A stretch of DNA of 64,000 nucleotides from Tetrahymena thermophila SB210 (Eukaryota; Ciliophora; Oligohymenophorea; Hymenostomatida; Tetrahymenidae): contig NW_002476412.1 in the NCBI RefSeq assembly GCF_000189635.1, positions 248,001 to 312,000 on the forward strand, read 5' to 3'. The position numbers and the translations under genes were made by a program. Under the pieces are notes generated by a model. It was not told the DNA's origin and searched no databases. It worked only from the letters and a program-made list of their open reading frames with translations. Every line of letters starts with the position of its first letter. The stretch's first letter is position 1. Below are positions 24,713-37,021 of the stretch, piece by piece.

Positions 24713-26333
24713 TCACAACAATCCTTGCTTTTTAAGATCATTATAAGTCTTTTTGTTAAGTATATTTCCATCAGAATCTTCATATTCTTCTTCTTGATCA
24801 ATGTTGAATTAAGAATATTCGCTTTCCATAGAAAGTTTATGGTGAAGAGCGAGAGCATCCTTGATAGATGTAATTTCCTTGAAGTGAATAGTATTGGGTA
24901 TTTTTAAGCACTTCATACCATAACTGTGTCTCCATTCTGAGAAATGCTTTTCAAAAGCTCTTCTTCCCCAGTAACTGTAGTTACCACATATTTCACATTT
25001 GTACTCAATACCTAGCTAGTGAAGCTTGTACAACCAATATGGAATAGGCTTTCCATCAGGGCCCAAAGGCACATTCTTAGGATTGTATGGAATGTCATCA
25101 TCTTCACTATCACTCTAGGGTTCAGCATCCTTTTCTTATTGGTTTTCTGCTTCAATTTCTTAATATGTTCTTTTTTAAAAATAAATTTAAAATACATCTT
25201 TTAATTAAAATAAATGATCTTTACCTTGTTTGCTTCTTTTTAACATAGAGGATAGTTTCATTAATTACCTCACCTAATTATTTTTTCAAGCCTATAATAT
25301 ATTATTCTAAATGAGCTAATTATTTTTTCTTTTACTCATCCTTCATGTTAATTTCTCCTGTAGTTTACTAATCTTAATCATCCTATCCCATATCAGTTTT
25401 TTCAGGAGCTCCTTCTAATTTAGACATTTTTTCTTCTTCTTTTTCAAGATTTTTTTGAGCCATTTTATGTTTCTTACCTTCTAAGTGATGGGCGAAAATA
25501 CTACTGTTGGAGAATAACTTCTTACATGCTTTGCAGAAAAGTTCATTGCTTGAATAATCAATAACATCTTCATATCCTGAATTTGTCCAGCCTGGAATAG
25601 ATCCTTCTTTCCAGCGATATTCGAAGTCCTACTGAATTTATCTATCAATAATGGAAAACTCAGTCAAAGGTTGAGTTTTTAAAAAGAATTCCTTCAAGTA
25701 ATTAATAAGGTTCTATAAGTATTACTTATAACTTGAATATTCTTTTTATTTAAGAGCAAGAGGAATTTCGTGGAAGGCATCAAACTTTTCTAAGTACCAC
25801 AAATAATCACCAATGTGGTAATCTTCAGAAAGTCTAACTTTTTTCTTTTTCTTTAAATCAAAACTTAAAAATTCATAATAAAGCACATTCATATCAACAT
25901 ATTTTCCTTATTATTCATCAGTAGAAAATAAAGGTTCAGAATAAGGAGGACTGAATACATTTTTTTTCAAGAATTCCTTATCGATTACTTAAATATTTTG
26001 ATTCTAATGCTTTTTATAATATTCCTTAATATCCTTTAAGCGCTATTAGAAATTATACCAAATATCAGGCTATCTTGTACCAGCACTAACACTCTTTTTG
26101 CCTTCAAGGATAGCCATTTCTTCTTTCTTAACGCCATCAAAATCTTATAGTAATATTAAAGCATCCATGCATTTACTTTACTTCATTTCAATCAAATTTT
26201 TTAATTTATTATCAATGATCACCTAATCTTTAGGATTTTCAAGTTTATCAAACATGAAATCCAAAACAGTCTGATCAAGAAGTTCAATGTTTTCTAAAAC
26301 ACTTCTTGTTTACTCTAACCAATTCGCTGACAT
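24713..26333 (-). CDS. SF3A3: Splicing factor 3A subunit 3 (SF3a60/Prp9)
   Basis: Two exons, 25225-26333 and 24713-25169, give 521 residues; the 55-base intron acceptor at 25170-25171 was chosen because it alone keeps phase. The C-terminal zinc-finger region is highly typical: [20 protein letters not shown], then [20 protein letters not shown] from Cys428, [19 protein letters not shown], and the end [14 protein letters not shown]. The N-terminal half aligns with the helical SF3a60 region ([20 protein letters not shown]). A C2H2 finger at residues 267-289 ([17 protein letters not shown]) follows in the place where animal proteins have a SAP domain; yeast Prp9 also has this finger. The protein is part of SF3a in the U2 snRNP and is needed for prespliceosome assembly, fitting an intron-rich genome. 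An acidic Asp/Glu patch precedes the C-terminal domain. The gene looks intact. Confidence 0.97.
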
Positions 26334-27238
26334 CTCTTGATTTTAATATTTACAATTACTTTTTTAGAATCTAATATTACACTTAAGATCTAATATTTAT
26401 TTTTACTATTAAACAAAAAATCTTATTGACAATTTATTTCAAATTAACAATAACTTCACTTTTAATTCTTCTAAGATACTATTGACTTAAAACTCTTCGT
26501 AATTTAATTACTTAACAAAATTAACTATATAATAAATAACCCTCAAATTTATTATTTATTATTTTTAATGTCTAGAAAGAAAAACTAACAAATAATTCAA
26601 AAAAAAAAAACCAAAACCTTCTAAAATTATTTTTAAATTAATCAAAATAAAGCTTTAAATTAAACTTCATAATAAATATGAAACATAAATGCATTATAAT
26701 TTTAAAATTAAAATGAAAATAAGATCTATTATCAAACTTATTTTTATTGATTGTTCATTTTTCTTGAAATAGCATATGCAAATAATTTTTTAACAAAATT
26801 ATCAAAAATTAAATAATAAAAATATTTACCAAAAATAAAGATGATAAAAATAAAGATAATTTTTATTGATCTAATATTATCGTTTAAGTATGAAAAAATG
26901 TAAAAATATTTATAATAAGATTAATTAAAAAAATAATAATATATATATAAATGATTTGTATAGTTGGCAAAAAGAATAGATATGATTATTAATAATGACA
27001 AAAGGATATACTATTTTAGTTAGAGAATATAAAGTAAGAAGATTAATTTTTTATTGTTAAAATTGAGTTAAGTTTTAAATTATATGATTGATTGGTACAA
27101 TATTATTATTTTATTACTTATTGTAAACAGTGTATGAATATTTCAAGTTAATTGTTTAATTTTCATTAAAATAGCGAGAGTTTTTTAACTAAAAATTATT
27201 TAAAATAGCAAGCAAGCAAGTAAGCAATTTTTGTTATA
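26334..27238. other. Intergenic AT-rich spacer
   Basis: About 905 bases between two leftward genes; the right side is the 3' flank of the Myb gene and the left side the SF3A3 promoter. It contains a short AAGC/AAGT repeat at about 27206-27226. No coding frame was recognised. Confidence 0.6.
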
Positions 27239-30200
27239 TCAAAATTAATTCAAGTTTACTTATGTTAGATCTATGCGAATGCCCTCACTTGCTCCATTAT
27301 TATTGAGGTGCTGTTGGTTGAGAAGTTTTTATATTTAAGTATTTTATTACATTTGCTATTGAAATAATTATTATTATTATTACTATTCTTACTAACTTTT
27401 TTTAGCTATTTATTATTATTGTAGCTGTTATGAAAGCAATTCTATTTGCTATAGAGATAGGTTTGGTAAGATATTTTAAATTACTAAAAGTTCATTTTAA
27501 TTTTCTGGTTCTTTCTTTTCTGATTAACATAAAAAGTTGTTGCTGCTACCACCATTACTATTATTGCTACTGAAAAGGTTCATTAAAGATTAATTTTTAA
27601 TATCACCTTAATTAAGTTATAAGTTTAGTGAGTTAATTCCATTTTATAATATGTTGTTTTATTGCTAATTTTATTACTATTGTTGTTGAAGTTACTTCTG
27701 TAATTAAATATTTATTGAGTTAGAAGGGGAAACGGAATTCATCTAGCTATAAATTGAGAAATTCAAAGGAGGTACTTAATTTTATTTTTAATGAGAAGGA
27801 GAATAGATTGCTTAAAACTGTTTATTTTGATTTTGTTGGCTATTTTAATTATATAAAATATTGCTTAAATAATTTAAATAATGTTAAAGTCTATTTACTT
27901 TGTCAAAAAGTCTAGTTGCTAGAAGGATAGTTAATGGTTGCTGAATTAGTTTTAGCTGATAGGAATATGAGGAGTAATAGTTATATCGTTTAATGATCCA
28001 AGGTTGTTGAGACTGGCCATATTTATTGTATTGATATTGTTTTGTAATTGTGGACTATGTGTTAAATTTATATTAATTGTAGGATTTTAAGGCTTTGAGT
28101 TTCCATTTACAGCTGTTTTCTGGGGAGAAGACTTTGAGTCTTCTTCTAATTAGAACGCACTGCTTGGTGAGATAGGAAGTTTTTATGGTTTAATGATAGA
28201 ATTTCCGTATTCGTCTTTGCGAAATTTATTAAAACTACTATTTTAGCTTACTTAGAGGTTAAGCATTTAACGCTTCATTCTTCCAGCTTCTGTGTTACTG
28301 TCAGAATCTTAATCTTCGTTAGCACGTATTAGATTGTTTTAAGAAATAATTGGTGAGTCAGCATAATTTTCATGGTTATCTTACTCTACTTCTTGCTTAG
28401 ATATTATTTTTTATTAAGCTTCAGAAGGTTTTTCATTTTTTTCGCAAATAATTTAGTGTTCTTCTTCTTCCTCTTCCTCAATCTTAGGATTCATGAAAAT
28501 TTTTTATGCCTTCTTTTCTGTTATTTTATTAAAAAATTCACATAAAATTAATGTAAAAATAAATAAATTAAGTTACAATTAGATTTTTCATTGCTTTTTT
28601 AATCTTATTGTTCTAGCTCTTCATTCTCTGAGATACGTATTTTCTAAAATTTTTCAAAGTCAGAAAATAAAGTTGGTTTATCTGATCTTTTATTTCTGTT
28701 AGATTGAGGTGTATTACCACAGCTGAAGCTAGGATTTAATGTAGAAAGTCCAGGTATTAAATTTTTTTATTAAGGTGTGTATTCTCCTCCCGTGTTTTAG
28801 TTGAGTTAGTGTAGCTGCAAACGAGCTGTTGGAGATAGTCCAGAAATTTAATTTGTAAAAAGTGTGGTTGGATTGGCTAATTAGATAAATGGAGTATTTT
28901 AAGCTCCAAGAAGTCCGTTCGACTAGGCTTGTGCGAGAGCATTATTGAGTTAATTGCCATTTTAAGGTGTATTACCTGTGCTGTAGATATTTAATGCATC
29001 TGAAAAGCTAGCTGGTACGGATGCTCCATTTAGTGAACGATCTATTATTAATATTTAAATTGTAGAACAAAATTAAAAATGATTAATCTATTAAATTACT
29101 AGAATTGACTTAATTAAGGAATTGCTGATTGATTTGATTGTTATTAGGAACAACCTATTTTATAAATTAAGGTGACTGTACTAGATTAGTATGATTCTAC
29201 ATAGCTTAGTTTTAAAGACTTTGCATCAATGAAGCTAAATTAGGAGTATTTGGTCCACCTGGTAAAGATGCAAGTTAAGGAAGAGGAGGATTACCTGCTT
29301 GTGTTTATTGTTACTATTAAGCAGCAGCGGCTACTTGAGCTTGCTATTAAAACATTTACTATTAAATTAACTAGTTTTTAAGAAGATTATGATTCATAGG
29401 ACTCATAGCTGCATTTAAATTTAGGTTTTGCAATTATTATTGCAAAGCCTAGTTTTGTTGCTATATTTATTACTCGGTCATTGCTCCTTAATTTGCCTAA
29501 GGAGTAGTCTATTACTGCTAAAATTATTAATATGCTTGCTATGCTTAAGAAAAGGAGTTTAATCCATTAGTAAAATTCAATTAATTGGGGAATTCTTCTT
29601 CTTTTGTCTTCACTCCCATTTGCTGCTACTAAACCTATTAATCGAAAGATATTTATTCTCATAGCCGAATTAAAAAAATATTAGTTCAGATTAAATAAAT
29701 ATTAAAATACCTTCTATGCCATTAAGCGCTAAGGTGAATGATCAGGGGAGGAATAAGGAGTATTTGAAGAGTGATGTGCATTAAGCATCTAAAAATTCAA
29801 TTGCTATTACTATGGTTGAGTCAAAAAAGCAGCTGCTGCGGCTGCTGAAAGCTGAGAATAATTTTATTGAGGGTTGAAATATAATTAGAATAGAGCTGGA
29901 TTAGTGGCATTAATTTGATTGTTTTCTTATTATTACTGTAAATTCTTCATAGCTATTTTTTGCTTTAGCTTTTCAAGTATTTGTGTTAAAATTTCTTTGT
30001 CAATGTGTTCCGTTAGGGATTCTGCGCTTTTAACATCTTGACCGTTTTTAATCCTTTCCTTTCTTTCCTTCTTCATGAGACTTTTGAATCTATTTTTAAC
30101 TGCATTTTCTGTTCTTTTACTAAGTCTCTTGGCTAAGCTTGACCATTAAGTGCCTTTTAAAGATAGAAAATAAATTTATGAAAAATAAACGCAGTATAAA

Positions 30201-33153
30201 TGAAATAGAAATATTGTGAGTGTAAGTTAAAAATCGTGTAATAGCTGCAAAATTGGAAGTATTTTGTCTAAGGTTATATAACACACTAAATTAATTATAT
30301 TTGGCTATTTTTAACACCTTAATACCTAATTTGTTTACAAGATTTTTAATTCCTACTTAAAATAATGCTACCTTTAATAATTAACTACTTAGCTTTTTTT
30401 CTTATTTTTTTAATCTTGTATTCTTTGCTTACACTCTCAAATTTCAAATTGTGTATAGATAAATATCTAAAGGTTGAATCAGAAATAATTTATGATAATA
30501 ACAAAAAACAATCAATTACTCCCTATTTCTAAAGCGATACTGAGTAATTTATAGTCTTCTTCGTCAGACCAATTACCTCTAATTTTTTAAAATAAAAATT
30601 TTTTCAAGCGCACATTCCACATACAAGATTTGTTTTTAGAAATAGCAAAAATGATTTAAAATTCGTAAGCTTTTTTGCTTTAAGTTGTAACCCTCTCATA
30701 AAATATTTTTATAGTGTGCTTTTTTAATTGAAAGAATTATTTTTCAATGATATATTTATTACCTATTCATATCAGGATCTAAATAGTTATTCCATCTTTC
30801 TCTACATTACTTTCCTCTCCTAAATATTTTTGTTTTATTTTCCAATACTTTGCTTATATCGCTCCATTTATTTTATTTATCTTATTTTTTAAAATCTAAA
30901 TATATCTGAGTAAGAAGGTCATCTTCTTCTTTAGTCCACGGTATTTATGATAAATTAATTTGCTTCATTTGCAGCCATTTATGTTTAAACGTGACTCCAT
31001 CCTTGAACGGGATCATCTTTGCTAAATTATCAAAACATTCATCTTCCTTTTGTTAATTTAATTCAAAAAATGAGTAAATTTATAATAATAAAACATTTAA
31101 AATTATGCTTTGCCCACCATATAAAAAATTACTGAGAATGCATATTCACTTATAATAATATAAATAAACATTAGATAAAATAATAAATTTAAAAGAGAAT
31201 CCATTTAAAATACAGAGTAATTATATTCTTATGAATTCTAAGTAAATTATCAAATTTTTTAAAAGTAGTCAGTCTTTTTCAAAATTTTAAAACTACTTAA
31301 ATAAATTTTCTTTAATAAACCTATGCTATTTTAGTCATATCTAAACACTAAACTTGTGTCAATATTTGCCTAAGAAATCTAATTTTTATTGATTACATAT
31401 TTCAAATTATTTGGCTAGGTAATTTTATACACCTATTTATTTATTTACTTACTTATTTTTTGCTCAAAAAATAATTTACTGTTCAATTTTTCACAGTAAT
31501 TGCAAATATCTTAACTATTTATCTTAATCAGTTCAAATTCATATAAAGAGCTAGTTCATACTTAATTTGAAAAATTTCCTCTGAGGAATTACTAAATAAA
31601 TATCAGAGACTATATTTATTAAATCCAGTCTGCCAATATTTTTAAAAACTATTTACTTTTTATAACTTGTATAATGCTTGTTTTCAGAGATCAGAATTTT
31701 TTAATTCAGTATAAATTTTATAACAAATTACTGGATAATCTCCAGAGAGAAAAATAATAAATAAAGAAGTATAATTTTGTGAGAGCAGAAAACATATTTA
31801 TTTCGATGTTGTTTGATTATTGTATTAAAATAGAAAACAAATTCTCTCATTTATTCTCCCTGTCCTATTTATTATAAATTACCTAAGTGCATTTTTTGTA
31901 TTCAATTAATTTTGATACTTTTTATTGTTTGCAAAACCTTTGACTTGAATTATTTTATTTATCTTAAAACCTATTTCAAATACTTTCTATGTATTTTAAC
32001 TTATTGCTTGATTTTTCATATTTTTTCAACTAAATAATTGTGCCTTAAATTGTAAATAACTTGAACTTTGTAAATGGTTTAAGTGAATAATATGCTAAAT
32101 CAGTGCGTATTTATATGGTGCATAAATAAAAATACAAAATTACTATTTCTTCAATATCCTTTGAATAGAAGTCAGCATATTTGATAACAAGCCAAATCAT
32201 AATATTAACTTCATCTTCTGACCAATTCTTTCTTGGCGATTTGGAGGAAAGTAGCCTATTAAAATGAATATTTTTTTAAAAATTTGTAAACAAAAGTGCG
32301 TTCTTCGTTCAAGAAGTCTATTTTCATGTATTCAAATTAAGATAGCATAAAAATATTTGATATTATTTGTATTTTCTTTTGATACACAAGTGTATTTTAT
32401 TGCACTTAAGAATGAGTAAGCTAGGTTTAGTGGATGAATAAATAAACAAATATTATAGTTGCGAAATTTGAGCTTTGAACAAGTTAAAAACCTAGATGTT
32501 GCATATCAATAAGTGAATTAAATCTAAAATATGAGAATTTACTTGTTTTAAACTCTTTCCCATGTTAACTTTATTTCTTCAAAAGTGATTTGCTTTAACT
32601 TTGTTTTGAATTTGAACTAATCTTTAAAAGATTCTAAATCGACTGCTTCGTTGACTTTTTCCTTCAACTCAAGAGCAAATTCATCAAAAACTTTTTTTGC
32701 CTACTCTGTAATTTGCTTACGTTCTATTAGTAATTAAAAAAACAATTTATAAATTATATAATAGTATTTATTGAATGAGTAGTTTTGCACTTTTAATATA
32801 TATCTCTATTTATCTATAAATTGAACTGATTGGTCAGTATAATAGCAATTGCTTGAATGAATGATTATTCAAATTTTCTTAAGTAAAATATATAGAGCCT
32901 ATTAATTAATTAATTTTACAGTGCTTTCTTTATTTATTTAAAACCAAAACAAAAGAAGAAAATTAATTGAAAAGAAGAACCACAAAAAAAAGCATCAGAA
33001 AAGACTAATAATTCCAAAGATAAATTGATAGATAGATAAATAGATATATTGCTTTGTATAATTAAAATATATACCTTCAATTTCTTCATCAATTATCTCA
33101 TTGCTATCTGGGTGATTTTGGCTGACAGAGTTTTAGCTTAATATTTGTTCCAT
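27239..33153 (-). CDS. Myb-repeat transcription factor with long Gln/Asn-rich tail
   Basis: Ten exons give 1125 residues: 33075-33153, 32543-32723, 32144-32255, 30763-31046, 30520-30578, 29711-30153, 29100-29634, 28577-29041, 27899-28517, 27239-27839. All phases agree. The DNA-binding part contains a divergent first repeat (RKNWSEDEVNIMIWLVIKY) and two canonical Myb repeats: PWTKEEDDLLTQIYLDFKK..KWSDISKVL..RGKQCRERWNNYL, then GNWSDEEDYKLLSIALEIGS..QWSSLAKRLSKRTENAVKNR. The spaced aromatic residues and the recognition-helix patterns CRERWNNYL and AVKNRF mark true c-Myb-like DNA binding. After KKERKERI comes a tail of about 750 residues dominated by Gln, Asn, Ser and Pro, with short poly-Ala and acidic runs, typical of a ciliate activation or condensate-forming region. 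The last intron could be 35 or 59 bases; both keep frame. Target genes cannot be inferred. Confidence 0.9.
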
Positions 33154-33253
33154 TTTTATTGCCTCCTTCAACCTATTCTATCACAATACATAAATTTTAT
33201 TTTACAGACGTAATTACAAAATTTATATTTGGGCGACTTTATTTTAATATTTT

Positions 33254-33854
33254 TCATTATAACTAAATTCTTAAGATTTTCATTTAATCCAAAATCTTTT
33301 CATAATTGTCCCCATTAAATGCAAAATTTTTAATAAAACTGGTAAATACTTGTTTGCTTGCTCTATTTAATGCTTCTTCTAGCTTTCCTAAACTTACTTT
33401 GCTTTTGGCTTTTAAAAATAGAATTTCAGTTTTTTCTTCTTTGTTTATTTTTATGCGCTTTTATTTAATATTGTTCAATCTTATTCTTATTTATTTATTT
33501 GTTAGCTAGTTTCTTTGATTTTTTTTTTTTTTACTTGATAACTTATTTAATATCTCTGTATATCAATTTATTTATGATATATTGATTAATTTAATTTTTT
33601 GATTAACAGTGCACTTTCAATCAAGTGCACACATATTATATTGATTGATCAATCTATCTATCTATCGTTTTCACTTACTTACTAGCTTGTTTAATTTTTT
33701 AATAATTAACTTGCTTTTAAGCCCACCCGATGCAAATACTCACTCTATATCTCTCCTCTCTTTATTCTAAAGATTAGAGCAAAATGTTATTGATTTTATT
33801 TATTTTGTTTTACAGAAATTTCTCTTCTATTTTCAGGGATTTAAATACTATCAT
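33254..33854 (-). CDS. Small coiled-coil protein, hypothetical
   Basis: Two phase-0 exons (33744-33854 and 33254-33457) give a 104-residue protein. Exon 1 begins MIVFKSLKIEEKFLQNKINK and ends EQREERYR; exon 2 continues RIKINKEEKTEILFLKAKSK, SLGKLEEALNRASKQVFTSF and ends KILRIQLQ then TGA. The donor is GTGAGT and the acceptor AATAAAAG. The protein is charged and helical with no known motif. Composition in both exons is clearly less AT-biased than the intron and flanks, which is the main reason for calling it. It lies only 100 bases upstream of the Myb start on the same strand, so the Myb promoter would be very short; a 5' extension of the Myb transcript is an alternative, but a TGA separates the frames. 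Confidence 0.42.
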
Positions 33855-35608
33855 ACTTACCTAAACATAGTTTATTTAAATTATTTTTCATTTTTTTTAT
33901 TAATTTTTTAACACTTTGCATTAAACAGCTCTTTATCAATTGATTTTTATACTAGATTTTTCAATTTTTTTCTTTTCTGAATTTAATAATTGATTCGAAC
34001 TATCTCATACTTTGTTTTGCTTTTTTACCAACCAAAAAGAAAAATTAAGTAAATCAACTTTATTTATTTTTAAAGCAAATAATTTAAAGTATTTGTTTGA
34101 AATATAGATTTATTAAAAATATTTTTGAAATTTTAAATTATATTTAGATATCTTAAGTATAGGAATTTGTTAATATAACAATATGAAATCTAGGATTTAA
34201 GTTTTATTAACTTTTAAATTTTTAAAGAATTTGTTCTGTTTGATTCTTACTTATTTGAATAATTTTTTAAATGCAAAAATCAAAAAAATGAGTAAGAATA
34301 ACAAAAAGATTAAAGAAAATAAACATAATCAATTTTTGTTTATTCTACGAAGAAATACAGAAAGGAAAAAACAGTATTCAAAAGTAAAAAAAAATTGAAA
34401 AACAATCTAATTAATTAATTAACAATATTTTTAATTAACAAATAATTTAGATTTTAAACAAATATTTGTGAACTTCCTTGCAAAATATAAAAAAAAGAGA
34501 CTGGCCTTGTTTTAAGATAAGAAAATTATAATAAAAATAGCTGGTTGATTGAGGAAATAAACCCTAGTTACTACATTTAATTATCTCTTCTAATGTAATT
34601 CAATTTTTTAGGATAAATTTTATATTTTTTAATCAATAAATATTGATCACTGATATTTGTAGTATTTATCTCAAGTCTTTTCATTTCTTAAAACTATTTA
34701 TCCATCTCTTTATGGCCAACCCAATATTAGCATTCTTGGTTAATTACGCTTAATTAAAATTCACCATTAAATAGTATCATCTCATTAAAATAAAAAATTT
34801 ATTACTTTGAAAAGTCTTCATTTTCTTTATTTTCTAATTGCAAAATATTATTGATCATTTTATTTATAAAAAATACAAAATTTTATTAATTAAAATTAGC
34901 TTTTTCCATATTTTTAATTTGAAATACTAAGAATAAATTTAAAAGAAAATAATTATTTTTATGGAGTTTTTCTCTCTCTTCAAACATAATTTTAGTAGTT
35001 TGTTTTTTCTCCAATCTTAAGTGTATTCATCCTAAAAATAAATTCAGTGTAAATCTAATAAGATAACTGATTGATTAATTTGTGGGTAATTAAATTTTTA
35101 AAAAGCTGTTTTTCCAGTATTGTCTAAAATTATAATTTTTTGTTACAGAGAAATGTTATAAAAATGCAGCTAGTAAGTAAAATTAAGTTCACCATAAATT
35201 TTATAAATTCAAAATACTAAAAAAGTTAAAAAAAATTATGTTTAAATTAAATATGATTTATGATTACTATCTTCTATAATCAATTTATGTGTAATTTTAT
35301 AAATTTTTACACTAAAACAGTATTTTTTTAATTTTGACAAATTTTAAAATTTATTTTTTTATATTATTCAAGCTGTAAGCTAAATTTTAAATAGTTCTAT
35401 TGAAATTTTTAAAGTAAAAAAAATTAGTATTTTTAAATCAAAGTTTTTATGTTAGTAGACTTTATAAATATGATATAAATTAAAGATAAATAAGCGCTTA
35501 ATTAAATTCAAATATTATTTTTTAAAAACTGTGAAACAATAAAGGGTGCTTTTTTGTACTTGGGTTTTGTGAAAGAGTTCTCTTTTTTAGCAGATTAGGA
35601 TTTATTTA
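33855..35608. other. Intergenic AT-rich region (~1.75 kb)
   Basis: AT-rich DNA between two leftward genes. No coding frame, repeat unit or RNA gene was recognised. The composition is more uniform than elsewhere. Confidence 0.55.
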
Positions 35609-37021
35609 TCAAATTTTATTTTTTGGATATATCATGCTTAAAGCTTTTCTAATTACTTGTTCATCATATTAAGCAAGAAGGCCTGTTTTTTCCATTAAAA
35701 ACATTGCTCTTATACGAGTGTTTGCAATAAATGGTTCAAATGTATGCACAATAATTTCAATGTCATTTCCTGAGTTAAACAGCTACTGTGTGTATTAAAT
35801 AAAATATTTGCTATCTTAACTAAATGCAAATTGTGTATTTTATTAACTACTGCTATCATAAGGTATTGAATGACTGCATTTAAACTTTCCTAGTGAAATT
35901 ATATCTAAGCTGCTTGTGTTTTCATCTATCTTTTAGATTACAGCAAAATTCTTCTCTGTATCAATATGGTAAACATCTGCCAAAAGCCAAGCAGAATCAT
36001 TATCTCCATTTTGAGAATAGCAATCAATCAAACCCTTGAACTCTTGCCCATCTTTTATATTTAAAATTTTCATTTCAGGCTTGGAGTAAGTGTTCCCATT
36101 TATCCAGAATGCAATTTTATTTGATCCCCATGAGGTAGCATCTACAGCACACCCCGAAAAAGGCTCCTTGAAACTTAAAGAAAGACAGCCTTTTTCTTTA
36201 TTTAAGACATTCCATACTAAAAAGGACATTTAAGTATTTTCTACAAGATTAGGCCAAAGAATAAGGCTATCCTTTTTATTGAGAGGTTTGATTAAACAAA
36301 GTTGCTGTGAAGTATAAATGAATTAGGAAAAAAACTATGGAAATATCTCTAGCTGAATAACTGTTATTATGTATTCAAATTATCCCTTTAAATTTGTGCG
36401 CTGCTCGCATAATATCAATAGACTTTGCTGTGGTAGCGATATTAATTAAGTGTTTTCCTCTACCATTAATTATAATTTTTGCTAGTTTTGTTAAGGAATG
36501 TTATTGTTAACACTTCCGCTTCCTGATGGCTTTTACTCATTTCTTGCTGTTATTGTGGGTAAATCCATATTGATTTTTTAGTTAATTTGGTTTGCTTGTA
36601 GATCTAAAATTTTAAGCTTTGACTCCAGTAAATCTATGTAGGCTATATTAAAGGCATTTAATATTGTGTGATTCTTAGATTATGCAGATATCTAACCTTC
36701 ACATTATTTTGTCTTGTGATTTAAATTCCATACTTAATATGCTCCAGAGGTAAACAGAATCCATACTTTTTATAACTCTAAGCATAAAATTTTCTATATT
36801 TAAGCGCCTTCTAAAAAACTATGTGGCAAATCTATCTTTTGCTCTTTTGTTCTGTAATGTAGCATTTTTCTATATCTTCTAATCTACTTTTATAATTTCT
36901 TCTCCCGCGCTTTTAATTAATAATCTTATTTATAGTATCAATACTTTTTTTGAAATTTACAAATCTTTTTTATTATAATTTGCTTTAAATGTCGATCAGA
37001 AACTGAACTTAAATCAATCAT
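35609..37021 (-). CDS. WD-repeat-like beta-propeller protein, hypothetical
   Basis: Two exons (36961-37021 and 35609-36924), separated by a 36-base intron containing a TGA, encode 458 residues. The basic N-terminus (LKARE, QIRRYRK) is followed by several degenerate WD-like blades: KVWILFTSGAYQVWNLNHKT, then IAYIDLLESKLKILDLQANQ, MSFLVWNVLNKEKGCLSLSF, AVDATSWGSNKIAFWINGNT and SAWLLADVYHIDTEKNFAVI. The spacing of hydrophobic strands and the VWNL and LVWNV motifs resemble WD40 repeats, though the GH..WD signature is weak. The C-terminus (MEKTGLLAQYDEQVIRKALS) is helical. No specific family was recognised. It could be a scaffold in a multiprotein complex; that is inference. The short intron is supported by phase on both sides. 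Confidence 0.72.

Noticed and set aside
24565-24907. Overlapping small frames on both strands
   Set aside because: They overlap the 3' end of SF3A3 and the short convergent spacer, and none has recognisable content.
33306-33509. Forward 67-codon frame
   Set aside because: It is antisense to exon 2 of the proposed small coiled-coil gene, which has the more coding-like composition.
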